Source of the DNA: Desulfosediminicola flagellatus
GTDB lineage: Bacteria > Desulfobacterota > Desulfobulbia > Desulfobulbales > Desulfocapsaceae
Reading direction: 5' to 3'
DNA: 64,000 nucleotides
Assembly (NCBI RefSeq): GCF_005116655.2
Contig: NZ_CP050698.1
Span: 3,557,501 to 3,621,500, forward strand
The number at the start of each line of letters is the position of its first letter. Position 1 is the first letter of the stretch. This document shows, one piece after another, positions 27,104-36,553 of this stretch. The position numbers and the translations under genes are program-made. The notes beneath the pieces are model-generated. The model made no database searches. It saw nothing but the letters and a program-made list of their open reading frames with translations, and was not told the origin of the DNA.

Positions 27104-28882
27104 ATGGCTGAAGAGACTTCTTTGAACGAAAGACTGGCAACAAAAGAGATCATCTGGAACCTTGAAGACCTCTACTCAGCAGACGATACGACTGAGCTCG
27201 AGCGGGATATAGCTAAAGCCGGCCACGAAGCAGATAAAATACAAAAAGATTATTACGGTAAAGTAGCAACTCTTTCACCTGAAGATATCTTCCGGCTCGT
27301 TACCCGCCTTGAACACCTCGATTCAACTCTGGGTAAACTTGCGACCTACAGCTTTTTATTATTTACCACTCAAGTCGATAACGCTGAGGCCGGTGCGCTT
27401 AATCAGCGGATTCGAGAACTTGTGAGTCGCTGCGGCAAAGAAACAGTTTTCTTTGAACTTGAATGGAACCGCATAAGTGACGAGCAGGCAGGAGCACTGC
27501 TTAAAAGTCCGATCCTTGCGTCCTATCACCACCACCTTGCTTCAATGCGTCGCTACCTACCCCACCAGCTCTCTGAATCAGAAGAAAAACTCCTGCTTGA
27601 GACCCAGCCGGTTGGGCGCAAAAGCTGGACAACACTTTTTGAGAAAATTTTCGGCAACCTCAAATTCGGCCCGGATAAACGAAGCGAAGAAGAAGTACTT
27701 ACCGATCTCTATAATGCTGATCGGGAAATACGTCAAAAAGCAGCAGCTGAGATGACTGAAGGCCTTGAAAGCCAGAGTCACATCCTGACCCATGTCTTTA
27801 ATACCCTTGCTGCCGATAAAATGATCTCGGACAGAATTCGGAATTATGACAGCTGGGTGGGATCAATGAACCTCGATAATCAGCTGAAAGATTCAACTGT
27901 AGAAACGCTGATCAGTGCTGTTACAGGCAGGTATGATCTAGTTAGTCGCTATTACACCGTAAAAAAGGAACTCCTCGGCCTCGACCAGTTGAAAGATTAT
28001 GACAGGTATGCACCACTACCATCTCTTCCTTCTGCACAAATTGACTGGAATACCTGCAAAAAAACAGTTTTAGAATCTTTTATGGACTTCTCACCTGAAG
28101 TTGCCGATATTGCCAAAGATTTTTTTACAAAACGGTGGATTCATGCTCCAGTCATACCAGGCAAACGCGGAGGAGCATTTGCTCATCCATGTGTTCCTGA
28201 AATTCACCCGTATGTACTGGTTAATTACACGGGTAATCTACGGGATGTTTCCACTGTTGCCCATGAACTTGGTCACGGCGTACACCAGGTACTGGCTGCA
28301 AGAAAAGGATATTATAACAGTGAAACTCCGCTGGTACTAGCTGAGACAGCTTCAGTGTTTGCAGAACTATTAGTTTTCAACAGTCAGCTTGCTCTTATTG
28401 AAGATCCACTGGAGAAGCGTGCCTTTATATGCCAGAAACTGGAATCGATTTTTGCTACAGTCTTCCGCCAGACTGCAATGAACCGTTTTGAGCAGGCAAT
28501 GCATAACGGTCGACGTGACATCGGTGAACTCAGTACTGAAAAGCTCAGTGAATACTGGCTTAGCACACAACGTGAAATGTTTGCAGGATCAGTTGACCTT
28601 ACAGATAATTACGGTGTCTGGTGGTCCTATATTCCACATTTCCTGCACACCCCGGGATACGTATACTCCTATGCATTCGGTGAATTGCTGGTTCTAGCGC
28701 TCTACAGGGTTTACCAGACTGAAGGAGATAAATTTATTCAGAAATACATCACCCTGCTCTCAGCAGGAGGATCTGAGTCGCCCTATGAGTTGCTTGAACC
28801 TTTCGGTCTTGATCTTGACTCACCTGACTTCTGGCAACAGGGGCTTGATGTGATCGATGAAATGGTAAGCCTCATCGAATAG
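27104..28882 (+). CDS. pepF: M3-family oligoendopeptidase (PepF/M3)
   Basis: 592 residues, cytosolic zinc peptidase that degrades short peptides. The zinc motif HExxH is VAHELGHGVHQ, with the third ligand Glu in LAETASVFAE about 25 residues later, and the conserved Tyr/His residues in the C-terminal lobe (WWSYIPHFLHTPGYVYSYAFGELL). ATG 27104 follows AAGGGGAAG; an upstream in-frame ATG adds 24 residues with no family likeness. A hairpin (AGGTGCAC/GTGCACCT, 27052-27076) sits between trpA and this gene and may partly terminate trp transcripts. Confidence 0.94.
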   Translation: MAEETSLNERLATKEIIWNLEDLYSADDTTELERDIAKAGHEADKIQKDYYGKVATLSPEDIFRLVTRLEHLDSTLGKLATYSFLLFTTQVDNAEAGALNQRIRELVSRCGKETVFFELEWNRISDEQAGALLKSPILASYHHHLASMRRYLPHQLSESEEKLLLETQPVGRKSWTTLFEKIFGNLKFGPDKRSEEEVLTDLYNADREIRQKAAAEMTEGLESQSHILTHVFNTLAADKMISDRIRNYDSWVGSMNLDNQLKDSTVETLISAVTGRYDLVSRYYTVKKELLGLDQLKDYDRYAPLPSLPSAQIDWNTCKKTVLESFMDFSPEVADIAKDFFTKRWIHAPVIPGKRGGAFAHPCVPEIHPYVLVNYTGNLRDVSTVAHELGHGVHQVLAARKGYYNSETPLVLAETASVFAELLVFNSQLALIEDPLEKRAFICQKLESIFATVFRQTAMNRFEQAMHNGRRDIGELSTEKLSEYWLSTQREMFAGSVDLTDNYGVWWSYIPHFLHTPGYVYSYAFGELLVLALYRVYQTEGDKFIQKYITLLSAGGSESPYELLEPFGLDLDSPDFWQQGLDVIDEMVSLIE

Positions 28883-28890
28883 ACAAAAAA

Positions 28891-28927
28891 ATTGCGGCAG
28901 GGCTACTCAATCGCCCCTGCCGCAATC
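28891..28927 (-). terminator. Terminator between convergent pepF and the sigma-54 regulator
   Basis: ATTGCGGCAGGG and CCCTGCCGCAAT form a stem with a loop of about ten bases. On the minus strand it is followed by TTTTTTTGTC, ideal for ending the regulator gene at 28972. On the plus strand the A-run precedes it and no T-run follows, so it serves the minus strand best. Confidence 0.85.
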
Positions 28928-28971
28928 CATACAGAAATTCATACTGCGAAAAGATATAAAATATTCAATTA

Positions 28972-30366
28972 TTACGAATTTCGGCGCCAGTGCGGATGCG
29001 TAATCCCCAGCTTGTTGATCTTATAATTAAGTGATCGCGGACTGATTCCCAATTTTGCAGCAGCATTTTTCTGCACCCAGAGGCATTCCTCCAAAACCTG
29101 CATAATCAGATTTTTCTCCTGATCCGCTAACGATTGGCCATCATCGATATCCGTGGCCTCTGGTGTAACCTCATCCAAATGCGAAGGTTTAGCCACAGAC
29201 TTCCTGACAGGCGGCAAGGAAAGGCTTGCTGCATGTATGATTACATCATCTTCCAGTATGACAGCCCGTTCAATGGTATTTGATAGTTGGCGAATATTAC
29301 CCGGCCAGCTGTACGCTTGAATCAGACCTATGACTTCATCGGAAAATCCGTGAATATCTCGACGCATTGACTGACAACACTTTTTAAGCAGCAGATGCGC
29401 CAAAGGCAGCAGACAATCTCTTCGCTCATGAAGCGACGGTAATCGCACCGGCAACACATTAATACGGTAATATAAATCTTCTCTAAAATGACCTAACTCC
29501 ACCTGCTGGACAAGATCTTTATTGGTTGCAGCAATAATCCGCACATCTGAATGAATGGTTTTATTCCCTCCCACCCTCTCAAATGCTTTTTCTTCAAGAA
29601 CTCGTAATAGCTTAGTTTGCAAACCAAGACTCATTTCGCCAATCTCATCTAAAAATATTGTTCCGCCGGAAGCTTGCTCAAACCTACCGATCCGTAATTT
29701 ATCCGCCCCTGTAAAGGCGCCCTTTTCGTGGCCGAAAAGCTCGGATTCCAGAAGATCTGCTGGAATGTTGGCACAGTTTATCTTCACAAACGGTTTTTGT
29801 CTGCGAGGTGAATTAAAATGTACTGTTCCAGATAGAAAACTTTTCCCGGTTCCGGTATCTCCGGTTATTAGAATAGTTGAATCCGTACCAGCAAATCGCT
29901 GCAAGCTGCCAAGAATGTTTCTCATCACCTCACTTTCAGCTATAACATCTTTAAAATCATAGACAACATCCTGACGGTGACGATGGTATGCAATTTCATT
30001 CCTATGATCGCGCAGTTCAATTGCCTTATCAACTGCAATGTAAATGCGTTCTCTGGAAAGAGGGTGAACAAGAAAATCACTGGCCCCGCTGTTGATGGCT
30101 TTGACAATAGTCTCGGCTTTTTCAGATTTACTCGTTATAATAATCGGCAAATACGGATTTTTCCCATGAATCACCTTGAGGAGTTCCAAACTTTTCTTCC
30201 CGGATGCATCTATATCTAAAAAGATCAGATCATATTGGTGAGCATCTACCTCTGCCGACACATCCTCTTCGCGTGGTATAGACGTTACTCTGTACCTGTG
30301 AGTAAGGGCAGCCTCCATAATGGCTTGTGTTTTCTCAAAGGAATCAAATAGAAGTATTTTGTGCAT
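28972..30366 (-). CDS. NtrC-family sigma-54 activator with degenerate receiver
   Basis: 464 residues. The AAA+ domain is complete: Walker A GDTGTGKS at 169-176, the sigma-54 loop GAFTGAD, Walker B TIFLDEIGE and the arginine-finger region. The Fis-type helix-turn-helix is NAAAKLGISPRSLNYKI. The receiver keeps Asp51 (IFLDID), but the acidic pair is reduced to LFDS and the invariant Lys is His101 (FLVHPLS), so standard phosphorylation is doubtful. It may respond to another input or be constitutive. No kinase gene is adjacent. Single gene with its own terminator. Confidence 0.93.
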   Translation of the reverse strand: MHKILLFDSFEKTQAIMEAALTHRYRVTSIPREEDVSAEVDAHQYDLIFLDIDASGKKSLELLKVIHGKNPYLPIIITSKSEKAETIVKAINSGASDFLVHPLSRERIYIAVDKAIELRDHRNEIAYHRHRQDVVYDFKDVIAESEVMRNILGSLQRFAGTDSTILITGDTGTGKSFLSGTVHFNSPRRQKPFVKINCANIPADLLESELFGHEKGAFTGADKLRIGRFEQASGGTIFLDEIGEMSLGLQTKLLRVLEEKAFERVGGNKTIHSDVRIIAATNKDLVQQVELGHFREDLYYRINVLPVRLPSLHERRDCLLPLAHLLLKKCCQSMRRDIHGFSDEVIGLIQAYSWPGNIRQLSNTIERAVILEDDVIIHAASLSLPPVRKSVAKPSHLDEVTPEATDIDDGQSLADQEKNLIMQVLEECLWVQKNAAAKLGISPRSLNYKINKLGITHPHWRRNS

Positions 30367-30486
30367 AGGAATTTCAATTTGGTAAAAGTTATTTCAAAAT
30401 TGTAATCAACATAATTTTCTTATACGGGAAGCAGGATAAAAAAGCAAATTGCACTCGTATCCTACAAGCCCCAATAATGTAATACC

Positions 30487-30996
30487 ATGCGACATACTCA
30501 GAGCCCCGAGGCGGCTATTGCCTCAGATAAAGCACATCCCAAAGACGATGAAAAGTGGATGAAGATGGCACTTAAGGCCGCTCAGGCCGCAGCAGATCAG
30601 GGAGAAGTTCCCGTCGGTGCTATAATTATTCATGACAACAATCTGATCGCAGCCGCAGGCAATCGGCCAATCGGCTTAAACGATCCTACCGCCCATGCAG
30701 AAATCCGGGCAATACGGATAGCCTCTCAATATTACGATAACTACAGGTTACCGGGTTCAACACTTTACGTAACGCTTGAACCGTGTATTATGTGCATAGG
30801 AGCAATCATTCATGCACGGATTGACAGACTCGTTTTTGGTGCCACAGACCCTAAGACTGGCGCAGTTGAATCATTGTATCAGATAGGCACTGATAATAGA
30901 CTCAACCATTTGCCGGATATTACCAGCGGTGTACTCGAAGAAGAGTGTGCGGCCCTGTTAAAGAATTTTTTTTCTAAAAAAAGAAAACAACGGTAA
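30487..30996 (+). CDS. tadA: tRNA-specific adenosine deaminase
   Basis: 169 residues. It converts A34 to inosine in tRNA-Arg(ACG). The zinc and catalytic motif is HAEIRAI (His and Glu) and PCIMCIGAI (two Cys ligands), with the classical EVPVGAIIIHDN strand before it. The first 20 residues are an extra hydrophilic stretch compared with E. coli TadA; a later start near the MKMALKAA segment is possible. It precedes the tRNA-Ser and SRP RNA genes on the same strand, a common arrangement. Confidence 0.94.
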   Translation: MRHTQSPEAAIASDKAHPKDDEKWMKMALKAAQAAADQGEVPVGAIIIHDNNLIAAAGNRPIGLNDPTAHAEIRAIRIASQYYDNYRLPGSTLYVTLEPCIMCIGAIIHARIDRLVFGATDPKTGAVESLYQIGTDNRLNHLPDITSGVLEEECAALLKNFFSKKRKQR

Positions 30997-31113
30997 ATTG
31001 ACCTTCTACCAATTCGAGCTTAATTAATTTAACATAGAAGCTAATTTTTCGTTGCCAAAAGATTCACGACAGGATACATAGTGTGTCACATTTTCATCGG
31101 GGGCAACCGATAC

Positions 31114-31199
31114 GGAGAGGTGACCGAGTGGCTTAAGGTGCACGCCTGGAACGCGTGTGTACGCAAGTACCGTGAGTTCGAATCTCACCCTCTCCGCCA
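31114..31199 (+). tRNA. tRNA-Ser (GGA)
   Basis: A long type-II tRNA. The acceptor stem GGAGAGG pairs with CCTCTCC, followed by discriminator G and an encoded CCA. The anticodon loop in CGCCTGGAACGCG gives anticodon GGA (UCC/UCU codons). A variable arm (TGTGTACGCAAGTAC) and the T arm GTGAGTTCGAATCTCAC are present. Confidence 0.96.
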
Positions 31200-31220
31200 A
31201 TATATATATGATTTCGGTTT

Positions 31221-31320
31221 GATAGCCGGGTCTGCGCAATGAAGAATCACGAACTCCGCCAGGTCCGGGAGGAAGCAACGGTAGTGACACTCTTCATGTG
31301 CCGCAGGTAGCCCGGCTATC
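31221..31320 (+). ncRNA. ffs: Signal recognition particle RNA (4.5S type)
   Basis: About 100 nt. The ends GATAGCCGGG and CCCGGCTATC pair perfectly, and the conserved SRP core CCAGGTCCGGGAGGAAGCA is in the apical part. A T-run follows directly and completes a terminator with the terminal stem. It lies between tRNA-Ser and dnaX, as in many bacteria. Confidence 0.96.
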
Positions 31321-31367
31321 ATTTTTTTTTGCCTACAGATTGAAACCTTCCCCTATTCTCGGTGCTC

Positions 31368-33230
31368 ATGTCTTATCTTGTCCTAGCGAGAAAATCCCGC
31401 CCTCAGACTTTCGACCAGGTCGTTGGTCAGCGTTCTGTCGTCAAAACTTTGCAAAATAGCCTCAAACGCGATCGAGTGGCTCATGCCATACTCTTTTCCG
31501 GTGTTCGCGGTGTTGGAAAAACAACACTTGCACGCTTGATGGCCAAAGCAATCAACTGTGAGATTGAAGACGACAATCGCCCCTGCAACACCTGTAATTC
31601 CTGTAAAGAAATCACTGCCGGAAGCGCTCTCGACCTGATTGAAATCGATGGTGCATCCAACCGCGGTATTCAGGAAATTCGTGAACTGAAAGAAAAAATC
31701 AAGTTCATGCCAACCTCGTGTAAATACAAAATAATTATAATTGACGAGGTTCACATGCTCACCACAGAGGCCTTCAATGCACTATTGAAGACTCTCGAAG
31801 AGCCGCCTGAACATGTTCATTTTATGTTTGCGACAACTGAGCTGCATAAAATACCCATAACGATACTCTCCCGCTGCCAGCAATATGAATTAAAGCGGAT
31901 CCCTGCTGCCGAGTTAACTCACCACTTCAACTCTCTCGCCACTGCCGAAAACATCCAAATTGATCCTCCCGCACTTTCGCTGATTGTACGAGAAGCCGAA
32001 GGCTCTGTACGAGATGGGCTCAGCCTGTTGGATCAGGTTTTCTCTTTTGGTGAAACGCATATCACCACCCAGGATGTAACCGAAGTGCTTGGGCTTGTTG
32101 ATCGCGACATACTGCTGAAACTGACCCAAGCATTACTTGGTGGAGACAGGGCAACATCGCTGCAATCCCTTGAAAATATTTTTGATTATGGCATGGACAT
32201 TAAACGATTCTGCTCAGACCTTCTTGAGTGTTTTCGGACCCTGCTCCTGACAAAAATTGATGGATGCGCAGAGCTTATTGACTTGCCTGCAGATGAGTTT
32301 ACCAGATTCACAGAACTTGGAAGACAATTCTCTGCTGAATCAATTCATCAGAAACTCATTCTGCTGATGCGCCTGGTTGAAGATGTTCGTTATTCCAGTC
32401 AACCTCGACTTTGCCTTGAGACAGGTTTCTTAAAAATCATCGAAGCAGGAAATGTAGTACCTGTAACGGAACTTCTCGGAAAAGTTGATCAGTTATTAAA
32501 GCATATTGACCAACCTGCAAATCAAACTGACACAGCAAGTGCTGCACCACAAAAACAGACTACAGCTCCAGCTCAGACGCCGCCAGTCAATCCATCACAA
32601 ACTCTTAATGGTGCAACGCGAACAGTCAAAAAAAAAACAGCACCTCTCCCATCAACCCCTGAGCCATCAATAAACGAGCCTCCACCGATTGAAGAGCCCA
32701 CAGGACCCGAGTCGGTATTTGCTGCAAAAAAAATGCAGACAAGTACGCCTCCGCTAAAACCAGCAGTACCGCCTCCTGCAACAATTGCTGGCGATTCAGT
32801 TGGAGTTTCGCCAACAGTAAATAAAAATGTCGAAATCCGTGCACACGAAAAAGATATCCGTAAATACTGGCAGGATTTTATTGCCTACGTGAAAGACCGG
32901 AGTGTCTGGATGGCTCAGGATCTTAACAGATCCAAAGTGAAACAGGTCGGCGACGAACTGCACCTTCACTACAACGACGCCACGGAGTGCTCACTTATTA
33001 AGCAACGTGAAAACAAGAACCAACTTACAGAGTTTGTCCTTGATTTTTTTCAAAAAGACCTCACCGTACACTTCATACTGCCTGAAATTGATGACAAGCC
33101 GGACGAGGATGGTGGCGAATCCCCCCATCAGAAGCGACAACAGTTAGCCAACGACCCGCTTACCATCATGACTGCAGAGATTTTTCATGGGCAGGTCGGT
33201 GATATTCGAATCGGCCCGAGAAGCAGATAA
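31368..33230 (+). CDS. dnaX: DNA polymerase III tau/gamma subunit
   Basis: 620 residues. Clamp-loader ATPase: MSYLVLARKSRPQTF start, Walker A GVRGVGKT at 45-52, zinc Cys at 64, 73, 76 and 79, DEVH-type Walker B (IIDEVHML) and sensor SRC (LSRCQQ). A low-complexity Pro/Thr/Ala linker at about 385-475 separates the clamp-loader part from the tau tail. ATG 31368 is chosen over a GTG two codons earlier because the family begins MSYLVLARK. A ten-A run at codons 421-424 may allow production of a gamma form. It heads the dnaX-ybaB-recR operon. Confidence 0.95.
   Translation: MSYLVLARKSRPQTFDQVVGQRSVVKTLQNSLKRDRVAHAILFSGVRGVGKTTLARLMAKAINCEIEDDNRPCNTCNSCKEITAGSALDLIEIDGASNRGIQEIRELKEKIKFMPTSCKYKIIIIDEVHMLTTEAFNALLKTLEEPPEHVHFMFATTELHKIPITILSRCQQYELKRIPAAELTHHFNSLATAENIQIDPPALSLIVREAEGSVRDGLSLLDQVFSFGETHITTQDVTEVLGLVDRDILLKLTQALLGGDRATSLQSLENIFDYGMDIKRFCSDLLECFRTLLLTKIDGCAELIDLPADEFTRFTELGRQFSAESIHQKLILLMRLVEDVRYSSQPRLCLETGFLKIIEAGNVVPVTELLGKVDQLLKHIDQPANQTDTASAAPQKQTTAPAQTPPVNPSQTLNGATRTVKKKTAPLPSTPEPSINEPPPIEEPTGPESVFAAKKMQTSTPPLKPAVPPPATIAGDSVGVSPTVNKNVEIRAHEKDIRKYWQDFIAYVKDRSVWMAQDLNRSKVKQVGDELHLHYNDATECSLIKQRENKNQLTEFVLDFFQKDLTVHFILPEIDDKPDEDGGESPHQKRQQLANDPLTIMTAEIFHGQVGDIRIGPRSR
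32628..32637 (+). other. Homopolymeric A10 in dnaX: candidate slippage or frameshift site
   Basis: Ten consecutive A's encode Lys421-423 and part of codon 424. Shifting by one extra base leads to a stop after eight more codons, giving 431 residues; shifting by one fewer gives 434. E. coli gamma, made by frameshifting, is also 431 residues. A second run of eight A's lies near 32733 in the same linker. Confidence 0.5.
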
Positions 33231-33282
33231 GTAGATAGAGACAACATTCACTACCAAATTTTATATCATTAGGACAGTACCC

Positions 33283-33603
33283 ATGGACATGAGCAAAATC
33301 ATGGAACAGGCGCAGCAGATGCAGCAGAAGATGAAACAAATCCAGGATGACCTGGCCAAAAAAACTATCGTTGGTTCAGCCGGCGGCGGAATGGTTCAGG
33401 TAACCGTAAACGGACAGGGCGACGTACTGGGGATTGAGATAGAGAAGCAACTCATCTCAGCTGACGAAACCCAGATGCTGCAGGATCTTATTGTCGCCGC
33501 GACTAATGACGGCCTGACCAAAGCAAAAGAGTTAAGTAAGCAGGAACTCGGCAGCCTCACCGGCGGACTCGACCTTCCCGGACTCACCAACTTCATGAGA
33601 TAG
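33283..33603 (+). CDS. ybaB: YbaB/EbfC-family nucleoid-associated protein
   Basis: 106 residues, dimeric DNA-binding protein of the YbaB/EbfC family. The sequence starts MDMSKIMEQAQQMQQKMKQI, the typical helical N-terminus. It continues with the strand segment GSAGGGMVQVTVNGQGDVLGIEI and ends with the conserved region VAATNDGLTKAKEL. It sits between dnaX and recR, its standard place, with 52 nt and 14 nt spacing. Confidence 0.95.
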   Translation: MDMSKIMEQAQQMQQKMKQIQDDLAKKTIVGSAGGGMVQVTVNGQGDVLGIEIEKQLISADETQMLQDLIVAATNDGLTKAKELSKQELGSLTGGLDLPGLTNFMR

Positions 33604-33617
33604 GTACAGGTTACCCT

Positions 33618-34220
33618 ATGCACGTTGTACCTCCTGCTCTTGACAGACTTATTGCTGATCTTGGGAAACTACCCGGGATCGGCAAAAAAACCGCGACCAG
33701 ATTATCACTCAACATCCTGAGACGCCCTGCCGGTTATGCGCAGGAACTATCAGATGCACTTAAAGCACTACATTCATCAATACAGCTTTGCTCCTGCTGC
33801 TTTGCTTTTTCAGAAAGTGATCCATGCGCAATATGTGCAGATCCCAAAAGAGACGGACAAGTTGTTTGTGTTGTTGAAGAACCCGGCGATCTGCTTGCAA
33901 TTGAAAAGACCGCCAGCTTTCGCGGCCATTATCATATCCTTCACGGGGTTTTATCCCCTATTGACGGTATTGGGCCGGACGAGCTGAAAATTCAGGAATT
34001 GATCGCCAGGATTCAGAGTGGTACAGTAAAAGAAATTCTAATCGCAACAAGCTCCACCGTACCAGGTGAAGCGACCGCATCGTACCTGATAGATATTCTG
34101 CATAAGGCTCCCGTTACCTTAACACGGCTTGCCTGCGGCATTCCTATGGGGATGGATATCAAATATGCGGACAAACACACACTGGCACGAGCTATTGAGA
34201 GCCGGTCACCAGCTAAATAA
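33618..34220 (+). CDS. recR: Recombination protein RecR
   Basis: 200 residues, normal length. It works with RecF and RecO in loading RecA at gaps. A helix-hairpin-helix (LGKLPGIGKKTATRLSL) opens the protein, then a C4 zinc finger (CSCC and CAIC), then a Toprim domain with VVEEPGDLLAIE and the Walker B-like C-terminus (LACGIPMGMDIKYADKHTL). It is the third gene of the dnaX operon. Confidence 0.96.
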   Translation: MHVVPPALDRLIADLGKLPGIGKKTATRLSLNILRRPAGYAQELSDALKALHSSIQLCSCCFAFSESDPCAICADPKRDGQVVCVVEEPGDLLAIEKTASFRGHYHILHGVLSPIDGIGPDELKIQELIARIQSGTVKEILIATSSTVPGEATASYLIDILHKAPVTLTRLACGIPMGMDIKYADKHTLARAIESRSPAK

Positions 34221-34347
34221 AAACGCTTGAAAAACAACACCAGACATCATTTTTTCTTGACATCAAAATTGAATATTGGTAATTCAAGCGGGTTCTTTGC
34301 ATCCCGCAAAACACATGCAAAGAAGCAGCCCCAAAAAATGCGTATGC

Positions 34348-34422
34348 AGGCGCGTAGCTCAGTGGGAGAGCGCCACCTTGACGTGGTGGATGTCGGCGGT
34401 TCAATCCCGCCCGCGCCTACCA
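34348..34422 (+). tRNA. tRNA-Val (GAC)
   Basis: Acceptor stem AGGCGCG/CGCGCCT, D arm GCTC-AGTGGGA-GAGC, anticodon stem CCACC/GGTGG with loop TTGACGT and anticodon GAC, T arm GGCGG-TTCAATC-CCGCC, discriminator A and encoded CCA. It stands between recR and thrS. Confidence 0.95.
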
Positions 34423-34429
34423 AATATAA

Positions 34430-34484
34430 GGCTAAAGCAGAACGACTTTCGCAAGATTGTCGTTTAGCTTTAGCCTTTATTTTT
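34430..34484 (+). terminator. Terminator after tRNA-Val, overlapping the thrS leader
   Basis: GGCTAAAGC pairs with GCTTTAGCC, and an inner AACGAC/GTCGTT stem extends it. TTTATTTTT follows. It ends only about 18 bases before the thrS start, so it could either terminate the tRNA transcript or regulate read-through into the thrS-infC operon. Confidence 0.7.
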
Positions 34485-34501
34485 ATATGGGAAGAGATAC
34501 C

Positions 34502-36430
34502 ATGTCAGACATAGCTGTTTCGCTTAAAGACGGCGAATCCATTTCAATTCCTGCTAACTCCACAGTTCAGGATGCACTTTCTCAACTCCTGTCAAATAAG
34601 CAGCGTAAGAAAACTATCGCAGCTATTGCAGGAGGAATTACCGTTGATTTCTGCACAGTTCTGACTGAAGATACTGTCCTCACTCCAGTCCTGATTGGCA
34701 CTGACGAGGGACTTGAAATACTCCGCCACTCCACAGCTCACATTATGGCACATGCTGTACGTGATCTGTATGGTGAAGATGTTAAAGTAGCAATCGGCCC
34801 TTCTATTGATAACGGTTTCTACTACGACTTTCTTCGTTCCGAACCTTTCAGTCCTGATGATTTCGAAAAAATCGAAGCACGCATGGCAGAAATTGCCAAT
34901 CAGAACCTGCCGTTTGAGCGTACCGACATCAGCAGTAGCGATGCTATCAAAAAATTCGAGGCCGAAGGCGAAAAATATAAAGTAGAGCTCATTCAGGACC
35001 TGGAAACTGAGACTGTTTCGCTCTATGGTGTTGGTGGCTTTGTTGATCTCTGCCGCGGGCCTCATGTTGCAAATACTTCTGTTATCAAAGCGTTTAAATT
35101 ACTTCGAGTTGCAGGCGCATACTGGCGTGGCGATGAGAAAAGAGACGTTCTTCAACGTATCTACGGTACTGCATTCTTTGATGCAAAAGCGCTCAAGAAG
35201 CACCTGAACGCACTTGAAGAAGCTAAAAAGCGCGATCATAGAAGACTCGGTAAAGAACTTAACCTCTTTACAACAGACGATCAGATTGGACCCGGCCTTA
35301 TCCTTTGGCAACCTAAAGGTGCCCAGCTGAGACGACTTATTGAAGATTATTGGAAGGATGAGCATTACTGTCACAGCTACGAACTGCTCTACACTCCACA
35401 CATTGCCCGTCAGGACCTGTGGAAGACTTCAGGCCATCTTGATTTCTATGGTGAGAATATGTACTCCCCCATGGATATTGATGACGTGAGTTATCAGCTC
35501 AAACCGATGAACTGCCCATTCCATATCGGTGTATATAAGTCAGACAAGCGCAGCTACCGCGAATTCCCGCTCCGTTGGTGTGAGCTTGGCACTGTTTACA
35601 GGTACGAACGTGCAGGTGCTCTGCATGGATTACTCAGAGTCCGTGGTTTTACCCAGGATGATGCACATATTTTTTGCCGGCCGGACCAGCTTGAAGACGA
35701 AATATTTAACATTCTTGAATTGAATCTTCATATATTGAAGAATTTCGGTTTTGCAGATTACGATATTTACCTCTCAACCCGCCCAGAGAAGTATGTCGGT
35801 AGTGATGAGAACTGGGACGCAGCGACGGCAGCCCTGAAACTTGCCCTTGAGAAAAAAGGTCTCGATTATGAGGTTGATCCAGGTGAAGGCGTTTTCTACG
35901 GCCCGAAGATCGATATAAAAATAAAAGATCAGCTTGGTCGTTCATGGCAGTGTTCTACCATTCAGGTAGATTTCAACCTGCCTGAGCGTTTTGAAATGAC
36001 CTATGTCGGTTCTGATAACACTGAACATCAGCCGATTATGATTCACCGTGCGCTGATGGGCTCACTTGAAAGATTCATCGGTGTTCTTATCGAGCATTAC
36101 GCTGGTGCCTTTCCACTCTGGTTTGCTCCAGTCCAGGCACGTATCCTAAATATCACTGACGACCAGGCAGAATATTGCGAAGGTGTTTATAGCGAATTAA
36201 GAAAAGCTGGTATCAGAATCGAAAAAGATTTGCGCAATGAAAAATTGAACTATAAAATTAGAGAAGCGCAACTTGCGAAAATTCCGTACATGTTGATTGT
36301 CGGTGACAATGAGAAAGAAAGTGGTACAGTAACTGTTCGCTTACGCGACGGTAAAAATCTCCCACCGATGTCAATCGCAGAGTTTGCTCAGAAGGTTGTC
36401 GAAGAGGTCAAAGAAGGCCGAGGAATCTAA
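34502..36430 (+). CDS. thrS: Threonyl-tRNA synthetase
   Basis: 642 residues, full length. N-terminal TGS domain, editing domain with the HSTAHIMAHAV motif, class II catalytic core (motif 2 RWCELGTVYRYERAGALHGL, zinc Cys in MNCPFHI, motif 3 GSLERFIGVLIEHYAG) and the C-terminal anticodon-binding domain. ATG 34502 is chosen because the TGS domain begins there and GGAAGAGA precedes it. It heads the thrS-infC-rpmI-rplT block, as in many bacteria. Confidence 0.97.
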   Translation: MSDIAVSLKDGESISIPANSTVQDALSQLLSNKQRKKTIAAIAGGITVDFCTVLTEDTVLTPVLIGTDEGLEILRHSTAHIMAHAVRDLYGEDVKVAIGPSIDNGFYYDFLRSEPFSPDDFEKIEARMAEIANQNLPFERTDISSSDAIKKFEAEGEKYKVELIQDLETETVSLYGVGGFVDLCRGPHVANTSVIKAFKLLRVAGAYWRGDEKRDVLQRIYGTAFFDAKALKKHLNALEEAKKRDHRRLGKELNLFTTDDQIGPGLILWQPKGAQLRRLIEDYWKDEHYCHSYELLYTPHIARQDLWKTSGHLDFYGENMYSPMDIDDVSYQLKPMNCPFHIGVYKSDKRSYREFPLRWCELGTVYRYERAGALHGLLRVRGFTQDDAHIFCRPDQLEDEIFNILELNLHILKNFGFADYDIYLSTRPEKYVGSDENWDAATAALKLALEKKGLDYEVDPGEGVFYGPKIDIKIKDQLGRSWQCSTIQVDFNLPERFEMTYVGSDNTEHQPIMIHRALMGSLERFIGVLIEHYAGAFPLWFAPVQARILNITDDQAEYCEGVYSELRKAGIRIEKDLRNEKLNYKIREAQLAKIPYMLIVGDNEKESGTVTVRLRDGKNLPPMSIAEFAQKVVEEVKEGRGI

Positions 36431-36553
36431 TTTTTTAAAGAAATATGAATTTAATCGTGTACCGATTTGTAAAAATACGCTATTATCAGTCGCTTTTACA
36501 ATTTGGTTTCACAATTACATCTTTTAAGCTCGTAGAAACGAGGAGGTACAGTT

